Shown: positions 44,735-55,434, counted from the stretch's first letter. The stretch is DNA of 64,000 nt from Branchinecta lynchi (GCA_023053575.1 JAKZAP010000016.1:15642030-15706029); one strand, 5' to 3'. Notes: generated by a model not told the origin, from the sequence alone. Numbers and translations: made by a program.

Positions 44735-45200
44735 CCTTAAAGCACGTACTAGAAAGGATCTTTTCATTATGAAACGGATAAGAAAAAACTTTTTCGGAAG
44801 TACCGTTACGTTCCATCTGAATTTAGCGATTTTCTTGTTAGTGCTTGTTGATTCTATCCAGTAGTCCTGCTCCCCGACGTGGCGGATGGGCGCAAAACAT
44901 TTGAAAACTGAACGTGCCGTATTTAAAAGTAGGAATATGAAGCAAATAAAAGAGGTCAAAAACAGAAGATTCTCATATCCTTTGTTTGTGAAAGAGTTGT
45001 CAGCAGACGTTCAGGATTCAGGCTAACTTTGCGTTGTTTACGGGCAAAACTCGGCACGACCGAAAAAGCGCTAAAAATTCGCAGGCACATAACGAAACAA
45101 TGGAGAAAGGTGGAGATTTTAGAGGCTTATAATTCCAGAAGGGAGCTAGGTTTGTAAAAAAAAGGTAGAGTTGGGAAGAGGGATCCTTTAACGTCCGTTC
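44735..45200. repeat. Family K, copy 2
   Basis: Begins CAGTCCCTTAAAGCACGTACTAG and ends GAGGGATCCTTTAA; middle blocks as in 12112-12839, without the MITE D insertion. Confidence 0.7.
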
Positions 45201-45517
45201 ATTGGGTCGAACAGTACCACTCATAATCCACTTTTTTTGTAATACACTACACTTTAATAGACGACACTCTTCTAAATATAACATATCTCACTTATATTTT
45301 AAATGCAGAAATTACAACCAATTTCTCTATATTTCTCACTCCATTTATGAGGTAATGCATCCATTTGTGTCAATCAGTAGTCTACAGTCTACACGTGAGT
45401 TAAGTTCGTTTATGACTCTTGTATATTTGGGGAGATATATCTATGGATGATGATTTGGTGTAACATCAACAAATAAGACGACGCGATGTACTTTAATCTT
45501 TAGTGAACAGATGGAAA
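45201..45517. other. Unassigned intron DNA
   Basis: Nothing recognised. Confidence 0.4.
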
Positions 45518-45648
45518 ACTGGACTGTTTTGTCAGATAATCGATGATATGCCGTTCTTAATGAATTGTGACAAAGGGGGCATTAGTCTGCTACGAATTGG
45601 TTTATTGTACTTGTTCTTACCTTGCTAATGAAAAAGAGGTGTAAAGGG
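45518..45648 (-). pseudogene. LINE RT tail fragment, minus
   Basis: Inverse of the segment 35465-35580 (ATGATATGCCGTTCTTAATGAATTGTGACAAAGGGGGC...). Too short to carry the whole C-terminal motif. Confidence 0.6.
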
Positions 45649-45897
45649 TGGGACTGCATGGCAAGCAGACCATTCAGTATTCGAACAAATGCTATTCGTG
45701 CAAGATCTTCAGCATTTCTTTGAATTTATACTGGCAGTTTGTTTACATTTAGCTTTTAAAGTGGGGTGATTGCAAGGTTATTTCAATACTTGTTTGATTA
45801 TTGGGGAAGAGAAATGTCTTGGTTCTAAAGCTGTTTGTATATACAATTTGATCAACATTTTACTTTTACACTCCACATCTGAGCGCGTGCGCACTTG

Positions 45898-46958
45898 TTT
45901 TTGGGATCCCAAAACGTAAGTGGAGGGATACCTATGACGTCGCAAAAGTTGTCCGTCTGTCCGCACGATAACTCTCGAAGGAATTGAGATATTTTTATGA
46001 AACTTGGTGGGAGGATCCTTTTGGTCAAAGTACAGGTCAAGTTCGAAGATGGGCTCTGTAGCTCTAGATTTGAGGGTGGGTGAGGGTCTTTCAAATTAAG
46101 GGGCAACACAAATATTTTTTGAAAGCTATCGAGATAGTTTATTTAGGGGTAAAGAGCATACTAGGTTCGAATAAGAAATTTATTTTCTCGCCGGACAAAT
46201 AATTCACCCGGAATCCGGCGAAAACCGGAAAATTTGTGAAAAGTAAAAGTTTAATGTGAAGTTGATTAGAGGATCGATTTAGGGGCAAGGAGACGTGCTG
46301 AGTCCGAATATGAAATTTATTTTCTCGCCGGACAATTAGTTCGGCCGGAATCCGGCCAAAACCGGAGAATTTGTTAAAAGTAAAAGTTTTATTTAAATTT
46401 GATAAGATGTTCGATTTGCGGGTAAGAAAACATGCTGAATTCGTATATGACAATTATTTTCTCACCGAATGGATAGATCGCTCGGAATCCGGCTGAAACT
46501 GGAAAAAAAAATTAAAAGTAAAAGTTTTATCTGAAGTTGATTAGAGGTTGGATGTGAGGGTAAGGAGACATGCTGAATTCGTTTTTGAGCTTTAGTTTTT
46601 TGCCAGACAAGTATCTGTTTTTCCGGAATCAGGCCGAAACCGGAAGTTGGGTAGAAGTAAGGAAGGAAGGAGATACGACGTAGGCTATAGGGTAAACCAT
46701 ATACTGAATTGATATTTGAATATTTGACAGCGCAAAACGGATATCTGAACTTGTTGAAGTTCAGCTGGCGTATCCGGTTTGCACTGTCAAATACGAACTT
46801 GGTATTCTCCGATTATTACCATTGACCTTAATCTGTTTGTACATGTTAAAAGTAAAAATGTTTAATAAGTCTGTTGAAGACCGAATATCTATAAGACCGA
46901 ATTGTTGGGAGCAAATATTTTAATTTTTTGGAATCCCATCGAAACCTTTGGTCTTGTT
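45898..46958 (+). mobile_element. Family F element, copy F2
   Basis: TTTTTGGGATCCCAAAACG start, GTTGTCCGTCTGTCCGC, GATATTTTTATGAAACTTGG. Four to five internal repeats of about 130 bp follow, each with CCGGAATCCGGC-like and AAAAGTAAAAGTTT. End is GGAATCCCATCGAAACC-TTT-GGT-CTTGTT. Confidence 0.87.
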
Positions 46959-47818
46959 ACTATTGAGATGAAGCTAATCCTCCTTCTTTCAGTTTTTGTA
47001 AGAGTCGAGAATGGGGAAAGCTGTGTGTGTATAGTGTTCACGTTTAATTGTCTCTGATTTAAGTCGTACGCTTGGTGGATAATTGTAAGTTGTTGCGTTT
47101 AGTTATTTATTTATTAGATACAAGTAGTATTAATCAATAGCAGCACAAGTCCTTAGGACTTTCTTTTTGCTGCAATAGTATATTAGTCATGTACTTTATT
47201 TTATTTTCAATCTTTTGGTTAAAAATAAAAACCTATCTACCTACCTGCGAGGTTCTGCAAAGTCGAGAAATTGCTTGGATAGCCACTTCTCGATTCTTGT
47301 TGTCCGTTTTCCTTCCTGATTGGTTAGTAAAGGGCGGATGTTGGATCCGATGAAACAGGTAGACTATTGACAGGTGGCTAAATTAGTATTTTTGTCAAAA
47401 GTGAGGACTGAGAAGCGACAAGAGCAAAAAGAAAATTTTTACGAAAATTGAGAAGCGAGAACCGAAAACTGAGTGTTCAGGTCAAAAACGAAACTGGTGT
47501 TTCACTAGCACTGATGAATTGTTCCGTAGCGGGATACGCACTTCCGTATCCAGTAGACTTGCTGTGTCATTGCTATTCTCATACGCAGACCGTCGTAACC
47601 GTACGGAATGAGTGAATCTTCTACTATCCAACGCGTATCAGAGTGAACAAACAAAAACAAACAAAATATGCACCTGAACAAACAACACACTCAGGCATGA
47701 GTATTAAACATTTCGGTGCATTAGAGCTAAGTACATAAGATGGCACTTGATTTAAATTATCATGATCCTTAATTTCGGTATATTTGTCGGGTACCGCATA
47801 ATCAATAGAAAGTACGGT
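46959..47818. other. Unassigned intron DNA
   Basis: A possible retroelement tail ends AAAAACCTATCTACCTACC near 47245. Nothing else recognised. Confidence 0.4.
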
Positions 47819-47974
47819 CATTTGGTGCCATGGAGGCTGAGTTACTAAGAGAGTGTTCCACTCTACATACCATAGTTACTACGCACGACGCCACGTGTCA
47901 TTTGGTGCCATGGAGGCTGAGTTACTAAGAGCGTGTTCCACTCTACTTACCATAGTTACTACGCACGACGTCAC
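47819..47974 (+). repeat. 78-bp tandem duplication including a MITE terminus
   Basis: TCATTTGGTGCCATGGAGGCTGAGTTACTAAGAG(A/C)GTGTTCCACTCTAC...ACGACG(C/T)CACG occurs twice (units from about 47819 and 47897). Each unit spans host DNA, the TAA target site and the first about 50 bp of MITE H2. Confidence 0.88.
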
Positions 47975-48225
47975 GAATTTTGGCTTCTTGGCATCAAGGC
48001 TGAAACGCATTGATCTATTTTCGGCTAAATGTCATGCCACGGGTTAATCCGGCCAATCGCGTTACACAGATTCGTAGATACTACGCTCCAGAGCATTGTA
48101 AGCAAATAGTTACTGCTAGTTATTATTTCGAGAAGGTTGGAACGGTCAGAGTAGCAAATTTTTTACCAGGTTGGAACGAAAACCGTAACTAACAGTTACT
48201 ATTGGTAGGAGGGTGGAACACGCTC
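47927..48225. mobile_element. MITE H2 (PIF/Harbinger-like)
   Basis: Termini GAGCGTGTTCCAC/GTGGAACACGCTC, 299 bp, flanked by TAA on both sides (47924-47926, 48226-48228). Relative of H1 at 12915-13223. An extra left terminus lies at 47849. Confidence 0.85.
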
Positions 48226-48228
48226 TAA

Positions 48229-48839
48229 ATGCTTCCAATGTTGTTAGGACGTAGTTATTTTATTTATTTCTTATAGCAGGGTGGGGGAGGGGCGGATAAT
48301 GACAGAATGTTTCGCATGTAATTTGCATTTGTTTAAGACATTTGTTCGTCACACAGTGGCCTCCGCACGAACAGTGTCAGTTTAGAAGCGACACTGAAAA
48401 TCAAAAATCAAATCCACTATATTAAAACTTTCACGATTTGAATACGGCGACAAAACTTAAAAAGACAGAAAAGTAAATTGACAAGCATTGTTGTGTTCTC
48501 TTGTAACTGCTTGAATGTGTGACATTTGGTCTCGAGCACTCTCTCTGCCAAATTGACTATTTATTTTGTAATAAGATTGTTGTTAACCAGAACTTGGACT
48601 TGAGCCTGGGCCAAGGCTGAAAGTGTATAGGCCATTATTGAGTAAAATAAAAAGAACTATATTGTCTTGTATTTCAGCATTTGCTAGTTATTTTTTAGTT
48701 AATTTCCCAAAATATGTTCAAAATCCCCAGTGACTACCAAATCGTCTTTGGCTGATTATTTCGTCTGTATTTCTTATTCTAGGTTTAGTCCTGGATGCTA
48801 TCTACTTTGTTTTAGTTTGATTCCACATAATCATCATTT
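48229..48839. other. Unassigned intron DNA
   Basis: Nothing recognised. Confidence 0.4.
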
Positions 48840-49142
48840 CCCGTATGGCAATAATTCAAGTCATTGTATAATGGGACATTTTTCCTATCGCAGGCAATTG
48901 AAATCAATTGGAAACAATCGTAAACAATTGTTCTTTTACGGTTGGAAACAGTTGTTAAGGATTGTATTTTTGCGATTAAACCGATTAATCGTAAAAATAC
49001 AATCGTTAACAACTGTTTACAATCGCTAATGATTGGAAACAACTGTTTACAATCGTAAAAAACAATTTTTTACGATCATTTCCGATTGTTTACGATTGGG
49101 AAAATATCCCATAATGCAATGGCTTGAATTATTTCCATAGGG
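48840..49142. mobile_element. Foldback MITE (CAATTG-rich)
   Basis: CCGTATGGCAATAATTCAAG(T/C)CATTG at the left pairs with CAATGGCTTGAATTATTTCCATAGG at the right (arms about 50 bp). The centre is full of AAACAATTG/CAACTGTTTACAATCG repeats in both orientations, including a TTAATCG-containing central palindrome. Confidence 0.82.
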
Positions 49143-49479
49143 GTTGTTAGCCTTAACTAGCCCCCCCCCCCTGTTTTTTGCTTTATGTCTTTCTCGTTCC
49201 TTGTTTCTCTTGTTTTTTTCTCTTTTTTTTACATCAAAAGTTGAAACCATAGTTTTTTCTCCCCTCCCTTCTCCTTATATCGGGTATTCAGTTAGTTGAT
49301 TCTCCTTGTTGTTTAGTTAAATATCGATTACTTCTCTGCCTAGCAAAGCACTCCTTTTGTGCTTTCTTGTGTTAATTAAATGTAATGGTGTATTTTTTGT
49401 CTTTAAATATAGTCCAATGAAACCAAAAGCTGAAACTAAATTGAGGTTTCGTAATTATGATACTTGTTCATTTTACTTC

Positions 49480-49815
49480 AGTATAGTGTTTCCACCCATA
49501 CTCGTTCCCGAAGAGATTCTGGACAGTATATACCGCTTTTATTGGGGTTACACTGATTATTATCACGCTTGCCGTGTGTTCTCTATACATGATGTATCAG
49601 GCTCCCGATCATTGTTTCTGAGAAGCTTATTTGTTAGAAGGCCGGTTGTGAAAATGTTGCCATGTTTGTCGTTTAAGTCAAGGGACATGGAAAGAGGCTT
49701 AAAACAGTGGAAGCCCCGTGTAATTTGCTGTAACCATAGCTAAGTTTTAAAGTATTCAACTATCTCACAACATCTTAGCATAAACATTATTTAGTGCGAG
49801 GTGTCCTGAAGTCTC
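49480..49815 (-). repeat. Family G, minus orientation, copy 4
   Basis: CACGCTTGCCGTGTGTTCTCTATACATGATGTATCAGGCTC... to TTTAGTGCGAGGTGTCCTG. Ends about 80 bp before the last FBXL5 exon. The open frame over it is not a gene. Confidence 0.65.
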
Positions 49816-49892
49816 TCACATGCCTGACGTAGGCGTTTTTGAAAATCTCACATAGAGTGTGTAATTAAATATGTAATCGATACTGTTTCCAG

Positions 49893-50364
49893 TCTCCGGT
49901 TGAAAGACGGCTGCTCCCAGCTCACTCATCTCATCCTCGATGGATGCGAACGCATAACTGACATCGCTGTCGAGCGTCTTGGCGCCTGTTTCCTCACGCG
50001 CTCGACCTGCCACCAAATGAGCGTGGACTCCTGCTGTTCCAAGCGGCGCAGAGTGGAACCAAATTCCAGAACGTCACCTGGGTTAACCCACCTTTCAATC
50101 TCTGGGTGCAGTAAGATCACCGACTATGGACTTCGATCCCTGTTGAAAGTCACTTTAATTGAGAAAAGCCTCGAGTATCTTGATATCAGCGGTTGCTTCA
50201 ATATCTCCGCGAAACTAATGAATGAAATTACCACTAGAGCTCCGCGCCTTCGACCGGAGAAACTGTCTTATTGTAGCTTGGTAAAGGATGGTCCCTACCA
50301 AACGGAGGCAAATGGTTGTCAGAACTTGGGCTGTGGCTTTCGGAGTTGCTGCTGCTTTGAGTAA
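49893..50364 (+). CDS. FBXL5: FBXL5 last coding exon: LRRs and Fe-S cysteine cluster
   Basis: Acceptor GATACTGTTTCCAG ends at 49892. T completes the AA codon left at 18206, giving NLRLKDGCSQLTHLILDGCE, then RITDIAVERLG, a repeat matching HLDLSGCEKITDVALEKI of vertebrate FBXL5. After a short basic linker (CCSKRRRVEP) come LTHLSISGCSKITDYGLRSLL and YLDISGCFNIS, the last LRRs. The C-terminus has SYCSLVKDGP... NGCQNLGCGFRSCCCFE and stop TAA at 50362-50364. Vertebrate FBXL5 uses four cysteines here (human C662, C676, C686, C687) to hold a [2Fe-2S] cluster needed for IRP2 recognition; all four are present, with one extra residue between the first two. The long insertion found between LRRs of the human protein is almost absent. 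No AATAAA lies close downstream; the first clear one is at 51931. Confidence 0.95.
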
Positions 50365-50439
50365 AAAATTTGTCCAACCCATTTGTAGTGTGATTGCTCG
50401 CTGTGTAGTAGTTGACAGTTTGTTTAAACACCATGTCGT

Positions 50440-50825
50440 AACTGTTTTATGAATAAGCTTGGTCAGTAGCTTCAGACCGCGAAAACTCTTCAACTGGTTG
50501 CCGAGTTGAAATGTAATCACTCTTGGTGTACTATATTGCAGTTCGTCTGCACCCCTTTTGAAATAACCGTTTTACGAATAAGCTTGGTTAGTAGCTTCGG
50601 ACCGCGAAGGTTGACGATTTGAAATGTAATCACTCTTGGTGTACTGTGTTGCAGTTCGTTTGCACCCTTGTTGAAATAACTGTTTTACGAATAAGCTTGG
50701 TTAGTAGCATCAGACCGCGAAAAATCTTCAACTGGGTTGCCAATTTGAAATAATCACCCTTGGTGTACTATGTTACAGTTCGTTTGCACCCCTGTTGAGG
50801 TAACTATTTTACGAAGAAGCTTAGG
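50440..50825 (+). repeat. Tandem repeat, about 113-125 bp unit, downstream of FBXL5
   Basis: AACTGTTTTACGAATAAGCTTGGTTAGTAGC, CAGACCGCGAA, AAATGTAATCACTCTTGGTGTACTATGTTGCAG and TTCGTTTGCACCCCTGTTG repeat about 3.3 times, starting near 50440, 50565, 50678 and 50802. Likely within the 3' UTR or just after it. Confidence 0.88.
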
Positions 50826-50827
50826 CT

Positions 50828-51690
50828 GCGTTCCAAAGAAATTATTAGAAGTTATGATGATGACGGGAGGAGCGAGCCCTTTTTTTGTGTAGTTACTACC
50901 CCTCTGGAACGAATAGTAGCAGCGCAGACTGATGTCCCATTGTGGCGGAATTCCTGCTGGATAGATAGTTTTTACCGCTTATGATTCCACCGACCATCAC
51001 AAGTAAAATACTCTATATGACTAAGTCCAAAACACGCCAGTTATCCTCAGGAAGAACGAGAAAACGTCTCATTAACGCCTCAAACACAACAACTCAAATC
51101 CTGTGTCAGTCAATCACGGCCATCGCTGGGGATAGCTGTGGTGCCGCTTCCATCTCTTTTCAATTTTATTTCAGTATCATTTATTCCCAAAATTCTGATC
51201 TAACAAAATGCACGGGATTTGTCATACATGGTTAAAATTCTGTTAAGTCACATTAAAACTACGGATAAAATAAGGCACGAATGAATTTAAATAACGTTCA
51301 CTGCTGTGCGCAGGTGGATTCACTAGCTGAGGTTTGTTGGCTGTCCGAGAGACACTTCTTGTTGGACAAGTGTCCATCTTTTTTTCTTCTTCGGGTGGCA
51401 GGATGATACGATGCAATTCAGAGGCCAGGCATTTCAGTCCAAATTTCATAGTGAGGTCGTGTCGACGTGCCGCAAGAGTTGTGATTCCCAATTCGTCCAG
51501 TGCTTTTTGGTAGGTACAGGGCGATTTTTGCATCGGCAAGGAGAGTTAGTCGTCAAGAGTATTGTAACGATCGTAACTCGTGTGTTACGAAAGTGATAAG
51601 AGGGAGGAGCTAAAGTTCTTATCACGCCGGAGGGGGGAAACTAAAAATAATAACAGTACCATCGTAACTAACGATAACGCGGTGGAACGC
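50828..51690. repeat. Degenerate repeat Q with GCGTTCC ends
   Basis: GGCTGCGTTCCAAAGAAATTATTAGAAGTTATGATG at 50822 resembles 18228-18290. GCGGTGGAACGCTCTTAG near 51680 is in inverse orientation. The ends recall the H MITEs but no target duplication can be shown. Confidence 0.4.
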
Positions 51691-51930
51691 TCTTAGCTTT
51701 TAACCGCGAACGCTTTGAAACTGGGTCCTACAGAGTCACGTGCCAAATTCGGGGTGTGTTTTCGGACGACCATGTTGGTGTTAGAATCCGTATTCTGACT
51801 TTCCGTGTATAGCCCAAATGCAAAGTTTTCGGTCGGATTGCGAAATCCGCACCAATCCATTTTCAGTTACGCCCATGGATGATCTTGCTCTCCTTTATCC
51901 TTGCCTGTTAGACGTCTGGATGACTAACTA

Positions 51931-51936
51931 AATAAA
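51931..51936 (+). terminator. Candidate polyadenylation signal AATAAA
   Basis: First clear AATAAA on the + strand after the FBXL5 stop, about 1.57 kb away. It could end the FBXL5 transcript with a long 3' UTR, but this is unproven. Confidence 0.3.
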
Positions 51937-52032
51937 AAATTAAAATGTTCATTGTAATACGAACAGTTATTTATATCTTTATATATATTTCTTCATTCCT
52001 GGAAAATAATTAAAGTGCATATTAACCTGGTT

Positions 52033-52209
52033 ATGCTTGAACTTGAATTCTGTTTAATCTTAACCTTTGTTCTGCCTTCTGAATGTGTGGCGAATCCGCA
52101 GAAGCTGCCAAACAATTACACTTATCCTAATTGTAAACAGAAACTTGAAAAAACAGGCCGACACTCCGGACAGATTTTGAGACTATATGACTATGTCGAA
52201 GATGTTGAC
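52033..52209 (+). CDS. Candidate first or internal exon of a downstream gene
   Basis: From ATG at 52033, 59 codons run to a good donor GTTGAC|GTGAGTAT after 52209. The N-terminus is hydrophobic (FCLILTFVLPSECVA), like a signal peptide, although two Glu residues precede the core. Then come KLPNNYTYPNCKQKLEKTG and QILRLYDYVEDVD, with a possible N-glycosylation site NYT. Alternatively the exon begins at 52102 after an acceptor AATCCGCAG, in the same frame and phase 0. It would join in phase with the candidate exon at 58484-58589. No family recognised; it could be an intergenic chance frame. Confidence 0.35.
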
Positions 52210-52264
52210 GTGAGTATCGGATGCGAAAATCCAGACGGGATAAAACTTCGATCGTATTTCACGT

Positions 52265-52268
<4 letters not shown>

Positions 52269-52306
<38 letters not shown>
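52269..52306 (+). repeat. 38-base poly-T tract
   Basis: An uninterrupted T run. It may be the complement of a retrotransposon poly(A) tail, but no body could be recognised beside it. Confidence 0.9.
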
Positions 52307-52309
<3 letters not shown>

Positions 52310-52728
52310 GCCGCCTAGAGCTATCTATGCCAGCTGTCTGCAATCGTTGGGGAAAATCGTACTTTTCAGAGGCGGAACCGGATGTGATTTTTTTTTGTTT
52401 TGGGATATATCTGTTCCTTTATCTTATCGTATTAATTCATGTATTTTCTGATACTTCGTTGGGGCTTGGGCACGTTTGCTTTCAAAGTTTTTAATTATTT
52501 TTTGTACCAAGGACTTCGAACCCTGAGCGCTTTTGGCATGTATTCTGGAATCCAGTGCAAGTTTCGGCCATATGTTTTGTGATATTTTTTCGTGAACTTT
52601 TGTTTAGTGTTTTCGTTGGAATAAACGATTAAGCGCTTATATTTATGTTCTCCCCTCCGGAACGTATGGAGGGTTTTCGCGAGCATGAAAGAAAGTTCGG
52701 GATTCCAGTGGTGTTTGTGCTGTTTACA
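52310..52728. other. Unassigned DNA
   Basis: Nothing recognised. Confidence 0.4.
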
Positions 52729-53009
52729 GCCTATAGTCACACTGGGCTCATTTCCTGGCTTTTTGGGTTGCAAGAGTAGAAAAAAGAAAAAGAACAAGAT
52801 ACATCCAATTCTGCATGTTGTCGTTTTAAATTCAGGAGATCAATTAGAGCAAAGCAGAATATAAGTATGTTACAGGAACTGTAATTGACCCTTAAATGCA
52901 GTCTGCTCATTATCCCCAAGTTGTCACGCTGCCCATCAAATTTCACGTCCCCCAGGGATGTTCAGTTGTTCGTCTAATAGGCCGCGTTTTGAGCCCAGTG
53001 TGACTAGGC
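52729..53009. mobile_element. Inverted-repeat element, about 280 bp
   Basis: GCCTATAGTCACACTGGGCTCA at 52729 pairs with TGAGCCCAGTGTGACTAGGC ending at 53009 (about one mismatch). No target duplication identified. Confidence 0.6.
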
Positions 53010-53159
53010 TCTTAGTAAAGTTGTCGGCACCTATATTCGTGAACTGAAGCAGCTTTCTTGGAGAGTAGTCACGTGATTCTAGAAAGAATACACTCCGCAG
53101 AAAATTGAATGCTTCGGAGGGAATTTTCGACATTGTGGGAAAAACACGGCAAGCGTCAT

Positions 53160-53340
53160 TGAAATTATACTCTTGCTTGTTCTGCCTTTTATAATATCCC
53201 TTGCTCTCTTATGGAATTAAAAGATTCCGAAATCCCCGCCTTTTCGTTTTGTAAATACGACATTTTAGCGCTTTTTCAGTCGGGCCGAGTTTTGCGAGTC
53301 ACGCGATGTAAAGCCTCAGGTCGCGCCGATAACTCTTGCA
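53160..53340 (-). repeat. Family K fragment
   Basis: CTCTTGCTTGTTCTGCC-TTTTATAATATCC... CAGTCGGGCCGAGTTTTGCG, aligned with the K copies at 3265 and 54862. Confidence 0.65.
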
Positions 53341-53386
53341 CAAATAAGGACATGAGAAGCTTCCAAGTTTTGTTTTTTCACTTCTG

Positions 53387-54383
53387 TTTTTGGGATCCCA
53401 AAACATACGTGGAGGGATACCTATAACATCGCAAAAGTTGTCCGTCTGTCTGTCCGCACGATAACTCTCGAAGGGATTGAGATATTTTGATGAAACTTGG
53501 TGGGAGGATCATCTGGGTCAAAGTACAGGAGTTCGAAGATGGACTCTGTAGCCCTATATTTGAGGGTGAGGGAGGGTTTCAAATTGAGGGGCAAAAAAAA
53601 AAAATTTCGAAGCCATTGAGATAGTTGACTTAAGGGAAAGGAGACATGCTGAATCCGAATATGAAATTTATTTTCTCGCCATACAAAGAGTTCACCCGGG
53701 ATCCGGCGGAAACCGAAAAATTTGTGAAAAGTAAAAGTTTAGTATGAAGTTGAGTTAAGGGTCGATCTAGGGGCAAGGAAACGTGCTGAGTCCGAAAATG
53801 AAATTTTTTTTCTCGCCAGACAATTAGTTCGGCGGCAATCCGGGGCCAAAACCGGAGGATTTGTTAAAAGTAAAAGTTTTATTAATTTGATAAGATGTTC
53901 GATTTACGGGTAAGAAGAGATGCTGAATTCGCATATGAAAATCAATTTCTCACCGGACGTATAGATCGCTCGGAACCCGGCTGAAACCGGAAAATTTGTT
54001 AAAAGTAAAAGTTTAATCTCAAGTTGATTAGAGGTTGGATGTAGGGGTAAGGAGATATGCTGAATTCGTTTTTGAGCTTTAGTTATTTGCCAGAGAAGTA
54101 GCTTTTCTGGAATCCGGCCGAAACCGGAAGTTGGGCAGAAGTAAATAAGGAAGGAGATACGACGTAGGCTATAGGGTAAACCATATACTGAATCCATATT
54201 TGGATATTTGACAGCGCAAAACGGATATCTGAATATATCTGAACTTGTTCGAACTTGGTCTTCTCCTATCTCCTAAAAGTAAAAATGTTTAAGAAGTCTG
54301 TTGAAGACCGAATGTCTGCAAGACCGAATTGTCGGGAGCAAATATCAAAATTTTGGGATCCCATCGAAACATGTGGTCTTGTT
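53387..54383 (+). mobile_element. Family F element, copy F3
   Basis: TTTTTGGGATCCCAAAACATACG start; GTCCGTCTGTCTGTCCGC; GATGAAACTTGGTGGGAGG; internal repeats of about 130 bp; end TTTTGGGATCCCATCGAAACATGTGGTCTTGTT at 54383. Confidence 0.86.
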
Positions 54384-54490
54384 TTTAATCGGTAAGTGCC
54401 TATGCAAGCATAATCGATATCATCCAAATCGGTCGATGTTAGATGATCTAGGTTTGCTGGACCCGATCCAGGTGAGCTCAAAAGTCAAGA

Positions 54491-54755
54491 ACCTCGTTTT
54501 TGTTGCAATAGCGCTGCTGCAGCACTTCTTTGCTTTTGCATAATATGCGTTTTTGGATTCACTTTCTTCTTGGTTGAAGCGGCAGCGCTGCAGCATCTTG
54601 CAGGGTAGCACGGACTTGGTCGGGGAGCAAGTCAGTGATTCTCGAGAAGCGCTGCCGTCTTCCTCGGAAGCGCTGCAGTGCAAAAACGGATGTAGAAAGA
54701 ATCAGTCCGGAATCGGCCGAGAAGTGGACCTGCAGCATGCAACAAAAACGAGGCT
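54491..54755. mobile_element. MITE U, copy 2
   Basis: Termini AACCTCGTTTTTGTTGCA and TGCAACAAAAACGAGGCT, 265 bp, flanked by AAG on both sides (54488-54490 and 54756-54758). Reverse orientation relative to copy 1 at 2316-2591; interiors match closely. Confidence 0.86.
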
Positions 54756-54854
54756 AAGATAAATTAAAGGCCAGTTCGCGGTAAACATTTGAGCCAAGTT
54801 TAGGCCTTCTTAGTTAGTTTTTTCTTTCAAATCAATCAGTCAACTTTATTGCCA

Positions 54855-55430
54855 AATACCTCAAAGGAACCCGCTTGCTTATTCTGCCTTTTATAATATA
54901 CTTAGCTCCCATATGGAATTATAAGCTTCTAAAATCCCCATCTATCTCCATTGTTTTGTTTCGTAACTACGAATTGTTAGCACTTTTTCGGCCTTGCCGA
55001 GTTATCCTGTCACCCAACGAAAAGTTTGCCGGAATCTTGAACTTCCGCCAGGCCCGTATCCCGGAATTTATTTCGGGGAGGAGGGTTACCTTTCGAGTCG
55101 AACAAAAAAAGTACAAAAAAGACATAGATCAGAGGGAAAAGCCTATACAAATGATTATTTTTGCACGTTTCGGGGGGGGGGTTAGGGGGTCAACCCCCTA
55201 ACCCCCCCCCCCCCCTCCCCTGGATACGGCCTTGACTTCCGCTGACAACTCTTTCACACATAAGGATGCGATAATTGTCTGTTTATTACTTCTTTTATTT
55301 TCTTAGTTTTCCAACTTTTTAACCAGGCACGTTCAGTTTTTAAATGTTTTGCGCCCAGCCGCCGCGTCGGAGAACAGGAACGCTGGATACAGTCGACAAG
55401 CCCGAACAAGAGAGTCGTTAGTTTTAGTGG
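54855..55430 (-). repeat. Family K, copy 3 (split by MITE P1)
   Basis: CTCAAAGGAACCCGCTTGCTTATTCTGCC, TTTTATAATATACTTAGCTCCC, CACCCAACGAAAAGTTTGCC, then P1, then CTGACAACTCTTTCACACATAAGG and further K text. It gives the empty site for MITE D1 (12505), and its own interruption by P1 is empty in K copy 1. Confidence 0.78.
55049..55234. mobile_element. hAT-like MITE P1 with G/C tracts
   Basis: Starts CAGGCCCGTATCCCGG and ends CTGGATACGGCCTTG, imperfect inverted termini. Flanked by ACTTCCGC on both sides (55041-55048 and 55235-55242), an 8-bp duplication as in hAT elements. Contains GAATTTATTTCGGGG, AAGTACAAAAAAGACATAGATCAG and long G and C runs. Confidence 0.9.
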
Positions 55431-55434
55431 AATG

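Noticed and set aside
49357..49743. Plus-strand open frame just upstream of the last FBXL5 exon, considered as an extra exon
   Set aside because: Most of it is an inverted G repeat, and FBXL5 aligns without a gap between the exons at 18206 and 49893.
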